From: Planctomycetota bacterium
GTDB taxonomy: Bacteria; Planctomycetota; UBA1135; GCA-002686595
Length of the DNA stretch: 64,000 nucleotides
Direction of reading: 5' to 3'
NCBI GenBank assembly: GCA_016709875.1
Contig: JADJLZ010000010.1
Span: forward strand, 186,001-250,000
Below, piece after piece: positions 53,610 to 62,413 of the stretch. The notes below the pieces were generated by a model that saw nothing but the letters and a program-made list of their open reading frames with translations, had not been told where the DNA came from and did not search any database. The translations under genes were made by a program, and so were the position numbers. Numbering within the stretch: the stretch's first letter is position 1; each line of letters opens with the position of its first letter.

Positions 53610-53962
53610 CCCGCCGCGACGAGCGCGCGCAGGTTCTCGGCCCAGCTCGCGAGCTTCGATTTGGCCTTCGACGCGATCATCTTCTCCGCGAAGATCATCA
53701 TCCCCGTGAGCTCGGTCTGCGCGCGAAGATCGACACGCGTACCGTTCCCTTCGGGCACGAGCGCGATCTCCAGGCGCACCTGCATGTCGTTCGGCAGACC
53801 GCCAGCGGAGAGCACCAAGGTGCGCGGCGGATCGCTGCGCTCGACGCGCACCTCGACGCGCTGCGCGTCCTGGATCCACTGCGCGCGCCGCGCGGGGTCC
53901 GCGATCCAGGGCCAGAGCGCCTCGGGCGTGCTCTCGAACTTCAGCGACTGCTCGACGATCAT
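53606..53962 (-). CDS. SRPBCC/START-like ligand-binding protein
   Basis: A 118-residue protein with the helix-grip pattern of the SRPBCC superfamily: an N-terminal strand IVEQSLKFESTPEALWPWIADPARRAQWI, several beta strands (TLVLSAGG, QVRLEIALVPEGNGTRVDLR) and a long C-terminal helix (IFAEKMIASKAKSKLASWAENLRALV). No signal peptide. Such proteins bind small hydrophobic ligands; the ligand is unknown. It lies 66 bases downstream of the ROK kinase gene on the same strand. Confidence 0.75.
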   Translation of the reverse strand: MIVEQSLKFESTPEALWPWIADPARRAQWIQDAQRVEVRVERSDPPRTLVLSAGGLPNDMQVRLEIALVPEGNGTRVDLRAQTELTGMMIFAEKMIASKAKSKLASWAENLRALVAAG

Positions 53963-54028
53963 CGTGGCGGAAGAGACCCGCTCACCTCCAGATGCCCAGG
54001 CTAGCGTGTCGGCGCGCGCGCGGGAACT

Positions 54029-55021
54029 TCAGGCGGTGCGGACGGCGGCGGCATCGAGCGCGAGCAGGCCCGCGCCGACCGCACCGGCGAGGTCGCCGAG
54101 CTGCGCGACGCGCACGCGCGGCGGACGCGCGGGCACGAACAGGTGCGGCTGCATCGCCTCGGCGATGCGCTTGGACCACGGCTCGCCCAGGCGGCTGCCG
54201 AGTCCGCCGCCGATCACGACGCCCTCGACGTCGAGCAGATTGACGGCCGAGGCGAGGCCCGCGCCGAGCGCAGCCACCGCGCGCTCGACGAGCTCAACGG
54301 CGAGTTCGTCCTGCTTCTCGAGGCCTTTGGCCCAGATGCTGCTCGAGAGGCGCGGCTTGCCCTTCTTCTCCATCCAGTGGAAGAGCTTCGTCTTGCGCTG
54401 CCTGTGCTCGACCAGCTTGCGCGCGCGATCCTCCATCGCGCGCCGGCCAGCGTAGGCCTCGAGGCAGCCGCGCCGTCCGCAGGGACAGGGGGCGCCGTCG
54501 AGCTTCACGACCATGTGGCCGATCTCGCCCGCAGCGCCACGTCCGAGCCAGCGCTTGCCGTCGAGGATCACGCCGCCGCCGATACCCGTGCCCCAGAAGA
54601 GCCCGACGAAGGAGGCGAACTCGCGGCCGGCGCCCAGGCGCGCCTCCGCGTCGAGCGCGACGCCGACGTCGTTGCCGACGAAGACGCGCGCGCCGAGCCG
54701 GTGGGCGAGTTCGCTCGCGGCCGGGACGGGATCCTCGAAGCCGGACAGGTTGCCCGCACGCTCGATCGTGCCCGACGCGCCGTCGACGGCGCCCGGTGAA
54801 CCCATGCCGATGCCGGAGAGCTCGCGCGTCTGGAGGCCTGCCTCGCGCGCGGCCTCGCGCAGCGTGCCCGCGATCTCGTCGAGGATCGAGCGCGGACCGC
54901 CGAGCGTCGGCGTGGCGCGCCGCGCCTGGCCGAGCACCTTGTGCTTGCTGTCGAGGACGACGGCCTGGATCTTCGTTCCGCCGAGGTCGATGCCTCCGCG
55001 CAGTTGCGAGTGCTGGCTCAT
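54029..55021 (-). CDS. ROK-family sugar kinase (glucokinase-like)
   Basis: A 330-residue ROK protein. The phosphate motif is GGIDLGGTKIQAVV, sugar-binding residues lie in VGNDVGVALDAEARLG and GAAGEIGHMVV, and the zinc motif is CPCGRRGCLEAYAG. No DNA-binding N-terminus, so it is a kinase and not a repressor. Glucokinase is the likeliest activity; N-acetylglucosamine or other hexoses are possible and would fit nagA elsewhere in the window. An insertion of about 25 residues (KLFHWMEKKGKPRLSSS) follows the zinc motif. Confidence 0.88.
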   Translation of the reverse strand: MSQHSQLRGGIDLGGTKIQAVVLDSKHKVLGQARRATPTLGGPRSILDEIAGTLREAAREAGLQTRELSGIGMGSPGAVDGASGTIERAGNLSGFEDPVPAASELAHRLGARVFVGNDVGVALDAEARLGAGREFASFVGLFWGTGIGGGVILDGKRWLGRGAAGEIGHMVVKLDGAPCPCGRRGCLEAYAGRRAMEDRARKLVEHRQRKTKLFHWMEKKGKPRLSSSIWAKGLEKQDELAVELVERAVAALGAGLASAVNLLDVEGVVIGGGLGSRLGEPWSKRIAEAMQPHLFVPARPPRVRVAQLGDLAGAVGAGLLALDAAAVRTA

Positions 55022-55051
55022 GGAGAATTCCTGTCGGCGATGCCGCGCATC

Positions 55052-57013
55052 CTAGGCGACGTCGGGCCGCCGCGCAGCCGACTCGGGACGGCGAGTGCGG
55101 ATGCGTTCGAGCATTCCAGCGAGTTCCTCGCGGTCGATCGGCTTGGTGAGGTAGTCGTCCATGCCCGCCGCGAGGCAACGCTCACGATCGCCGCGCATCG
55201 CGTGTGCGGTGAGCGCGACGACTGGAGTCTCGCCCGCGGGACCGGGCAGCGCCCGCAGCCGGCGTGTGGCCTCGAAGCCGTCCATCACCGGCATGCTGCA
55301 ATCCATGAGCACCAGGTCGAAGCTCCGTCCCGCGAGCCGTTCGAGCGCTTCGGCGCCGTCGTGTGCGCATTCGACACGGCAGCGCAGGCGCGTGAGCATG
55401 CCCTCGGCGACCTTGAGGTTCGTGAGGTCGTCCTCGACGACGAGCACGGAGAGCTCCTTCTGCGTCTGTGCGCTGTCGGGCGAGCGCCCGGCCATTGGCA
55501 GTGCGGCACGCGGCTCCTGGTGCAGGATCTGCACCGGCATCTCGAACCAGAAGGTGGAGCCGATACCCTCCTCGCTCTGGAAGCCGATCTCGCCGCCCAT
55601 GATGCGCACGAGGCGCGCGCAGATGGCCAGTCCGAGCCCCGTGCCGCCGTACGCGCGAGTGGAGGAGGAGTCGGCCTGCGTGAAGGGTTCGAAGAGCGAG
55701 CCGCGGGCCTTCTCGGGGATCCCGATGCCCGTGTCGGCGACCTCGAAGCGCACGCGCGCGTGCTCCCCGCCGCTCGCCACGAGGCTGAGTGTCAGCTTGA
55801 CCGAACCTGCGTGCGTGAACTTGAGCCCGTTGCCGGACAGGTTGGTGAGCACCTGCCCGATGCGTCCGGCGTCCGCGAGCACGCGTGTGGGCACGTCGGG
55901 GTCGATCGCGAGTTCGAAGCCGATGCGCTTGGATCCGGCCAGCGGACGCAGGATCGCGAGCGAGGTGCGCGCGACCTCGCGCAGGTCGGTCGGCTGCATG
56001 TCCAGTCGCAGTTTGCCCGCCTCCATCTTCGAGAAGTCGAGGATGTCGTTGATGATCACGATCAGGTCGTTCGCGGAACGGTTGACGGTCTCCGCGAACT
56101 CGCGCTGCTCGTGGTCGAGCCGGGTCTCGAGCAGCAGAGAAGCCATCCCGATCACGCCGTTCATCGGCGTGCGCAGCTCGTGGCTCATCGTCGCCAGGAA
56201 CTCGCTCTTGGCCTTGGCTGCCTGCTCGGCGAGCTCGAGCGCCTTCGCCAGCTGTTCGTTCTTGCCCTGTACCTCGCGGTAGGATTCGCGCAGGTTGACG
56301 CGCATCGCGTCCATCGTGCTCGCCAGGCGCGCGAGCTCGTCGGACCCTTCGAGCCGGATCGCCTGGTCGAGATTTCCGCGTCCCAGGGCCAGCGCCTGCG
56401 CATCCAGCGAGCGCACCGGGTCCACCACGCTGCGCCGCAGCAGGACGGCGAGGATGATCGCGGTACCCAGAAAGCACAGCAGGCCGTCGGCGAGCATCTC
56501 GCGCATGCGCGCGTGGCGGGTGGCGAGCAACTTCTCGGTCGAGAGTCCCAGCACGACCTGGCCCTGGACGTTGTGCTTGAAGGCCGGGAGGCTCGGCTCG
56601 GCCGCGATGGGGGCCTCGAAGGTGCGGCAATGCTCGGGCGCGCGCGCGGCAGCGGACAGCTTGCGCGGGGCCTGCGCGACGAGGGTGCCGTCGCGGCGCT
56701 TGATCTCGCAGTACACGACCTCGGGGTGCGAGGTGGCGAGGAACTCGGCCAGCGATTCGAGCTTGGGGTAGTCGCGCGTGAGCATGAACTCGACGCAGGC
56801 GAGGCTCGCGACCTTGGAGAGAGACGCGCCGCGCTGGTCGAGCTCGTCGGAGAGCAGCTGTTGCTCGCTCCAGATCGTGTGCGCGCTCGAGACGAAGAAC
56901 CCAAGGCAGAGCGTCAGGAGCGTGATGCCCATGACGCGCTTACCGAGCTTGCCCAGGCGCGACGGCGCCTGGTCCTCAGTGCTTGGTGCTGCCGAGGTTG
57001 AAATCATCGGCAC
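55052..57013 (-). CDS. Hybrid sensor histidine kinase
   Basis: A 653-residue membrane kinase. TM1 spans about 27-47, an extracytoplasmic sensor about 48-168, TM2 about 172-192, then HAMP and a short coiled coil (to about 270). HisKA has phospho-acceptor His278 in MSHELRTPMNG; the HATPase domain shows DTGIGIP and GGTGLGLAI. The receiver domain at about 518-635 has the phospho-acceptor Asp in LVLMDCSMPVMDG near 571 and Lys in YLTKP. There is no separate output domain, so a further phosphotransfer partner is needed. Its start overlaps the 3' end of the PhnD-like gene by 38 bases. Confidence 0.93.
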   Translation of the reverse strand: MPMISTSAAPSTEDQAPSRLGKLGKRVMGITLLTLCLGFFVSSAHTIWSEQQLLSDELDQRGASLSKVASLACVEFMLTRDYPKLESLAEFLATSHPEVVYCEIKRRDGTLVAQAPRKLSAAARAPEHCRTFEAPIAAEPSLPAFKHNVQGQVVLGLSTEKLLATRHARMREMLADGLLCFLGTAIILAVLLRRSVVDPVRSLDAQALALGRGNLDQAIRLEGSDELARLASTMDAMRVNLRESYREVQGKNEQLAKALELAEQAAKAKSEFLATMSHELRTPMNGVIGMASLLLETRLDHEQREFAETVNRSANDLIVIINDILDFSKMEAGKLRLDMQPTDLREVARTSLAILRPLAGSKRIGFELAIDPDVPTRVLADAGRIGQVLTNLSGNGLKFTHAGSVKLTLSLVASGGEHARVRFEVADTGIGIPEKARGSLFEPFTQADSSSTRAYGGTGLGLAICARLVRIMGGEIGFQSEEGIGSTFWFEMPVQILHQEPRAALPMAGRSPDSAQTQKELSVLVVEDDLTNLKVAEGMLTRLRCRVECAHDGAEALERLAGRSFDLVLMDCSMPVMDGFEATRRLRALPGPAGETPVVALTAHAMRGDRERCLAAGMDDYLTKPIDREELAGMLERIRTRRPESAARRPDVA

Positions 57014-57848
57014 GCTTCATCCCCTCGCGGACGAATGCGTACTCTGCGTCGCTCGTCTCGCCGAAACCGCTGATCTTCAGTTCCTTCAGAACCTCGGGGT
57101 CCTTGAGGGCGAGCAGACTGTCGTGCAGAGCGGCGACCACCTCGGGAGCAAGGCGGGCGCGTGCGATCCAGGGCTTGGTGACGTTCTCGAAGGTCTTGAG
57201 CGCGCGCAGCTTGCCGGCCTTGCGACTGTCCTCGAACGTGTTGACGGCCATCGAGCCGGCGTCGTAGTCGCCGAGTTCGACCGCGCGCGCGACGGTGTCA
57301 TGCCGGCTGAGGAAGGCGTAGCTCTCGAGATCCTTGGCGCGAATGCCGGCCTGCGCGAGCTCCGCCTGCGCGAGGTAGCGACCGATCGTCGAGTTGGGAT
57401 CGCCGAAGGCGAAGCGCTTGCCTTTCAGGTCGGTAAGCGACTGCAGCGGACTGGAATTCAACACCGCGATCACGCCCAGGAAGCGCCGCTCGCCGTGCTC
57501 GAGCTCCATCGCGAGCAGCTGGATGTCGTCGTTGCGCTGCTTGGCCGTGATGTACGAGGCGGGGCCAAAGCGAGTGAAGTCGATCTTGCCCGCGACGAGG
57601 CTCTCGATGCCCTCGTCGTAGGACTTGAAGATCGTGAGCCGCAGGTCGACCGAGGCGTCCAGGCGCGCATCGAGTTCGCTGGCGAGCGCCTCGAGCACCG
57701 GATTGAGCTTCCGGTACATCACCGTCGCCTTGTCCGACTGGTAGACGCCAAAATCCAGCTGCAGAGCGGGTTTGTCGTCGCGCGGTTTCTGGGTGCCGGA
57801 GGCCGCGGTCGGCAAGAGTGCCAGGAGGGTGGCTACAAGAAAATGCAT
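56976..57848 (-). CDS. PhnD/SsuA-like periplasmic binding protein
   Basis: A 290-residue exported protein with signal peptide (to about TAASG) and the phosphonate/phosphite binding protein fold: LQLDFGVYQSDKATVMYRKLNPVLEAL, a FGPASYITAK loop, FGDPNSTIGRYLAQAEL and YDAGSMAVNTFEDS. There is no ABC permease or ATPase beside it; instead it overlaps the hybrid kinase gene, an arrangement in which the binding protein probably serves as ligand sensor for the kinase. ATG 57848 gives a compact signal peptide; the ligand is unknown. Confidence 0.85.
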   Translation of the reverse strand: MHFLVATLLALLPTAASGTQKPRDDKPALQLDFGVYQSDKATVMYRKLNPVLEALASELDARLDASVDLRLTIFKSYDEGIESLVAGKIDFTRFGPASYITAKQRNDDIQLLAMELEHGERRFLGVIAVLNSSPLQSLTDLKGKRFAFGDPNSTIGRYLAQAELAQAGIRAKDLESYAFLSRHDTVARAVELGDYDAGSMAVNTFEDSRKAGKLRALKTFENVTKPWIARARLAPEVVAALHDSLLALKDPEVLKELKISGFGETSDAEYAFVREGMKRADDFNLGSTKH

Positions 57849-58048
57849 AGGAAGGGGCTCCGAGGGAGGGTGCTCTGCGGTTGCTTCGTCGGGGCTGACC
57901 ACTCCACTTGAGGCTCAGCCATTCTTCGCAGGATCTTGAAAAAAGTAGCCCCACCCGCGGCACTCTCGCGGATGCTGGAGATGGCTCGCATCACCCACTT
58001 GCCGTGCCTATCCGCCCCACGTGTCAAGCGCAGCCTGGAAGCCCCCCC

Positions 58049-61000
58049 ATGCGGAAGCTCATCCACAGTCCGGATGACGTGAATTCGGTCCCTGTTACGA
58101 ACTCGGATTCACGTCCAGTCGCCCTCCCCGTCCCCCTGGGTCTGCTCCTTGGGTTGGTCTGCTCGTGCTTCGTGCTCGCGCCGGACGCCATGGCGATTCC
58201 GTCTCCCGATGTCGTGATCGGATTGTTCGCGAGCGTCGCGCAGGCGCTCGGGCTGCTCTCCGTTGTCGCGGGCGGGTGGCTCTGGAAGCGGCGTCGCAGC
58301 GGCGCCGCGGCGGGCCACGCGCGCGGCTGGAAGATCGCCTGCCTCATGAGCGCGACGCTTTTCGCGCTGACAGCGATCGGTTGGGGGCTCTTCGCCGCGG
58401 CGAAAGCGGACGCGCGCGCGAAGCGCCTGCAGGTGAACCTCGAGCGTTCCTCGAAAGAGGACGGTCGCAAGATCACCGACGTCTCGCTCAAGGAACTGGG
58501 CTTCAGCGACCAGTTGCAGCGACCCGACGGCCTGGCGACCGAGTCGCTCGCGGCGATGCAGGCCTCGGGCCAGGCGCCGGCCGTGATCGATGTGCGCGAG
58601 ACCGAGGAGTGCGAGATGGGCATGATCGAGGGCGCGACGCACGAGCGCTTTCCCGACGTGCTCGCGGATCCTGAACGCTACCTCGATCCCGCGAAGCCCG
58701 TGCTGCTCGTCTGCTACAACGGCAATCGCAGCTCGGAGATGGCGAGCTCGCTGCGCGACAAGGGCTACGACTGCCGCTTCATGATCGGCGGCTACGAGAA
58801 GTGGCTCTCCGAGGACCGGCCGCTCGCGGACGCCGAGCATCGCTCGGCGGGCGACCTGCGCCAGGTCCCCGCGTACGAGAACCGCGACACGCTGCTCGAC
58901 ACGCCCGACGTGTTGGCGCTGATGGAGCAGGGCGAAATCCAGTTCGTCGACGTGCGCTACCCGGGCGAGTACGAGCAACTCGGCCACTTGCCGGGCGCGA
59001 TCAACCTCCCGTTCCGCAAGCTGAAGACGCCGGATCTCGAGGCGCAGCTCACGGCGCTGCCGAAGAAGCCCATCGTCGTCGCCTGCTACGACAAGCGCAG
59101 CTCCTTCTACGGCCTCGTGACCGGCCTGCGCCTCTCGCGTCTGGGCTACACCTACCTGGGGCGCTACACGACGCCCGAGACCTTTCCATCGCTTTCGAAG
59201 GACAAGCCGCACGTGGCGGCGTGGAAGGCGCGGCATTCCGAGCGCACGCTGCTCTCGCTCGCTTCGGCGCCGCTCGCTTCGGCCATCGGCACGCTGGCAC
59301 GCGAGCTCGGCTCGCTGGCGCTGGCGATCGTGCTCATCGCGCTCGCACTGCGCCTCCTGGTGCTGCCGCTCACGCTGCGCGCCGACCGCGACCGCGTCGT
59401 GCAGTGGGGGCTGAAGCCCGAGCTCGCGCGCATCGAGCGCGAGCACGCCGACGACCCCGCCGAGCGCTCGCGCTTGACGCTCGGGCTTTTGCGTACGCAC
59501 GGCGTCCGTCCGGCGCTGGGCTTCGCCTCGAGCATGCTGCAGCTCGTGCTGTTCTCGATCTGCTTTGCCGCGGTCGTCTCGGCGGCCAAGGCCGACGGCA
59601 GCGGCTGGCTGTGGATCGAGAACCTCGACCAGCCGGATGCCTGGCGCCTGCTCCCGGCCGCGTGCGGACTGCTGGCCGCATTCATCGCGCTGCGCAGTGG
59701 CGAGCACGCGAGCCGTGGCCGAGCCATCGGCAGCCTCGTCTTCGGCCTCGCGGTGGGGGGCATCCTCGCGCGCTTCGCCGCTTCGGCGGGCGTGTACCTG
59801 TGCGTCAGCCTGGGTTTCGTCGCACTGCAGGGTGAACTCGTGCGCGCGATGATCGTCGGGTTGCCGCGCGCGCGCGCGCGTCGGCGCAGCGAATTGGCGC
59901 AGCGCACACGCATCGTCCCGCTCGCGCTCGCGCACCTCGCCGGCGACTGCGGCAACAAGGCGGGCAGGCTTGCCCAGCTACGCGAACAGGGCTTTCGCGT
60001 CCCCGGCGGCTTCGTGCTGCGCCCGCGCGTGATCGCGGACCGGCTGCAGCACGGCGACTGGCTCCCCGAGGACCGCGCGGCGATCGAACGCGAGCTCGCG
60101 CAGATGCAGGTCGAGCGCGTCGCGGTGCGCAGCTCGGGCGCCAAGGAGGACGGCGAGCAGCGCTCCTACGCAGGCGTCTTCGAATCCGTGCTCGATGTCC
60201 GCCCCGCGGAGATCTTCGCCGCGCTCGAGCGCGTGCTGCACTCGTTCTCCTCCGACCGCGCGCGCAGCTACGCTGGCGAGGCCGAGGCCGACGCGCCGGT
60301 GTCGGCCGCAATCCTGGTGCAGGCGATGGTGCCCGCAGAATTCGCCGGCGTGCTGTTCACCGAGCACCCGGCGCAGACCGGAGCCGCGCTCGTGGAGCTC
60401 GTCGAGGGCCTGGGAGAGGAACTCGTCTCCGGCCGCTCGGACCCGATCTCGGTGCGCCTGGGGCGCGTCAGCGGGCACCGGCTGGACGAGCACGCCTGCG
60501 TGATCGCGCTCGAGGAATTGCACGCGCTCGGCCTGCGCATCGAGGCCATCTTCGGCCGCCCGCAGGACATCGAGTGGGCTTTCGCCGACGGACGCTTCTT
60601 CATCCTGCAATCGCGCGACATCACGCGTGATCCGGCGGACGGCGACGAGCAGCGCGCGCGCCGCGAGCGCGAGCGGCGGCGGCTCCTGGCCTTTGCCCGC
60701 GAGCGTTTCGCGCGCATCCCCGGGCTCGACCCGCTCGGCGACCTGTACGTGCAGGACGAACTCGCGGAGCTGCTGCCGCGCCCGCACCCCACTTCGCTCT
60801 CGCTGCTCAACGCGATCGCGGCGCGCGGAGGGAGCACCGACCTCGCCTGCCGCGAGCTGGGACTGCGCTACGAGGTGCGCTCGGACTCGGGCCCGGTGCT
60901 GCTGGGCGTGTTTGGACGCTGCTTCTCGGTCGCCGGCGAGCGCTCGCGCAGGCTTTCCGCGCGCACCTCGCTGCTCGCGAGTTACCGCCTGGGCCGCTCG

Positions 61001-62413
61001 GGGCCGGAGATCGAACGCGCGCTGCGCGAGGACTTCCTGCCGGAGCACACGCGCAAGCTGCGCTTCGAGGAGGCGATCGATCTGCGCCAGCTGGTGCTCG
61101 GCGAACTCGTCGAGCTGCAGGCGGGAATCGTCGAGCGCTTCCTGCACACGAGCTACCACGAGGCCGAGCGCGTCAACCTCGCCGCCGAGGTGTACATGCG
61201 CGCGGCGGTCCTCGAGTGCACGCGCCATGGTCTGGATCCGGCCGTGATGCTCGCGCACATGCCCGCCAGCATGGCGCACGATGCGCTGAACGTGCTCGCG
61301 CGCATTCGCCTGGGCGAGGTGCAGCCGGCGGCGTTCCTGCAGATCTTCGGCCACCGCTCCGACCACGACTACGAGCTCGCCGAGCCGCGCTACCGCGAGT
61401 CGCCGGCGCACGTCGCCGAGCTCGCGAGTCGCGCGCAGCTCTCCGCGCCGCAGGGCGCGCCGCCGCAATTGCCCGAGGGCAAGGTGCTGCGGCTCTCGAT
61501 CGAGCGCGCGCGGTGCTTCCAGTCGCTGAAAGAGGAGGCCAAGCACGCCGCATTGCGCGACCTCGCCTCGCTGCGGCGCGTGCTGCTCGAGATCGGCGAG
61601 CGGCTCGAGGTGGGCGAGGGCATCTTCCAGCTGACGCTGAGCGAGATCGCCGGCATCGGTCGCGCGGGTCTCGAGGAGGAGAGCGTGCGCGAGCTCATCC
61701 GCGAGCGCGAGGAGCAGCGCGCGGCGCTCGAGGGCCTGCGCCTGCCTACACGCCTCACGCTGCTCGAGATCGAGCGGCTCGACCTCGAGCACGGCGAAGT
61801 CGTGCTCTCACGGCCGCGCGAAACGGATCTCGCGGGGACGCGCGTCTCGGGCGAGGGCGACATCGTCGGAGTGGCGCGCGTGCTCTCTGGCCCCGAGGAG
61901 ATCGACAGCTTCCGGCGCGGCGAGATCCTGGTCGCGCGCTTCACCGATCCGGCCTGGATGCCGGTCTTCCCCGTGGCGCGCGGCCTGGTGATCGAGGTCG
62001 GCGGCTGGCTCTCGCACGCCGCGATCCAGGCGCGCGAGTGCGGCCTCACTTGCATCGTCGGCGTCAACGGCGCGCGCGATTCGATCCGCACCGGCGAGCT
62101 GGTGCACCTGCACCGCGACGGGCGCGTCGAGGTCTTGCAGAACCGCAGGCGCGAGGCGCGCGTGCGCTCCGACGCGCGGGTCTCGCTCGAGTTGCTGGAG
62201 GAGGTTCACGACGCGCGCGTGATCGACCTCTCGACGCACGGGGCGCAGGTCGAGATCGCGAGCCGGCCGCTGCGCATCGGCGAGCGCCTGGTCGTGCGCG
62301 GACTGCACCAGCACGCATCGCTGCACGCACGCGTGGCGCGCAACGGGCGGCCGGGCAACTATGGCCTGGTCTTCGAGGTCCCAGGGCTGCTCGAGCCTGC
62401 GACGTTCAGCTGA
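58049..62413 (+). CDS. Giant fusion: YidC/Oxa1-like core with two rhodaneses, RPH-like dikinase and PilZ
   Basis: A 1454-residue membrane protein. Three hydrophobic segments (about 25-46, 55-78, 98-120) precede two rhodanese domains (about 155-255 and 285-375) with Cys in CYNGNRSS (222) and CYDKRSS (346). Residues about 410-605 match YidC/Oxa1: ALRLLVLPLTLRAD with Arg435, LKPELARIE, MLQLVLFSICF and WIENLDQPDAWRLLP. A dikinase module follows: ATP-grasp (about 630-860; GNKAGRLAQL, VRSSGAKEDGE, LVQAMVPAEFAGVLF), a helical middle (860-1260) and a phospho-His domain (GGWLSHAAIQARE, His1323). The order resembles rifampin phosphotransferase; the PEP/pyruvate barrel is absent. A PilZ-like domain (about 1369-1446; VIDLSTHGAQVEI, NYGLVFE) ends it. 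Divergent from the PhnD-like gene across 200 bases. Domain calls are from motifs; combined function unknown. Confidence 0.82.
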   Translation: MRKLIHSPDDVNSVPVTNSDSRPVALPVPLGLLLGLVCSCFVLAPDAMAIPSPDVVIGLFASVAQALGLLSVVAGGWLWKRRRSGAAAGHARGWKIACLMSATLFALTAIGWGLFAAAKADARAKRLQVNLERSSKEDGRKITDVSLKELGFSDQLQRPDGLATESLAAMQASGQAPAVIDVRETEECEMGMIEGATHERFPDVLADPERYLDPAKPVLLVCYNGNRSSEMASSLRDKGYDCRFMIGGYEKWLSEDRPLADAEHRSAGDLRQVPAYENRDTLLDTPDVLALMEQGEIQFVDVRYPGEYEQLGHLPGAINLPFRKLKTPDLEAQLTALPKKPIVVACYDKRSSFYGLVTGLRLSRLGYTYLGRYTTPETFPSLSKDKPHVAAWKARHSERTLLSLASAPLASAIGTLARELGSLALAIVLIALALRLLVLPLTLRADRDRVVQWGLKPELARIEREHADDPAERSRLTLGLLRTHGVRPALGFASSMLQLVLFSICFAAVVSAAKADGSGWLWIENLDQPDAWRLLPAACGLLAAFIALRSGEHASRGRAIGSLVFGLAVGGILARFAASAGVYLCVSLGFVALQGELVRAMIVGLPRARARRRSELAQRTRIVPLALAHLAGDCGNKAGRLAQLREQGFRVPGGFVLRPRVIADRLQHGDWLPEDRAAIERELAQMQVERVAVRSSGAKEDGEQRSYAGVFESVLDVRPAEIFAALERVLHSFSSDRARSYAGEAEADAPVSAAILVQAMVPAEFAGVLFTEHPAQTGAALVELVEGLGEELVSGRSDPISVRLGRVSGHRLDEHACVIALEELHALGLRIEAIFGRPQDIEWAFADGRFFILQSRDITRDPADGDEQRARRERERRRLLAFARERFARIPGLDPLGDLYVQDELAELLPRPHPTSLSLLNAIAARGGSTDLACRELGLRYEVRSDSGPVLLGVFGRCFSVAGERSRRLSARTSLLASYRLGRSGPEIERALREDFLPEHTRKLRFEEAIDLRQLVLGELVELQAGIVERFLHTSYHEAERVNLAAEVYMRAAVLECTRHGLDPAVMLAHMPASMAHDALNVLARIRLGEVQPAAFLQIFGHRSDHDYELAEPRYRESPAHVAELASRAQLSAPQGAPPQLPEGKVLRLSIERARCFQSLKEEAKHAALRDLASLRRVLLEIGERLEVGEGIFQLTLSEIAGIGRAGLEEESVRELIREREEQRAALEGLRLPTRLTLLEIERLDLEHGEVVLSRPRETDLAGTRVSGEGDIVGVARVLSGPEEIDSFRRGEILVARFTDPAWMPVFPVARGLVIEVGGWLSHAAIQARECGLTCIVGVNGARDSIRTGELVHLHRDGRVEVLQNRRREARVRSDARVSLELLEEVHDARVIDLSTHGAQVEIASRPLRIGERLVVRGLHQHASLHARVARNGRPGNYGLVFEVPGLLEPATFS

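Noticed and set aside
58109..59935. Long minus-strand frame opposite the giant fusion
   Set aside because: Mirror of the plus-strand codon bias; no motifs, while the plus strand shows rhodanese and YidC blocks.
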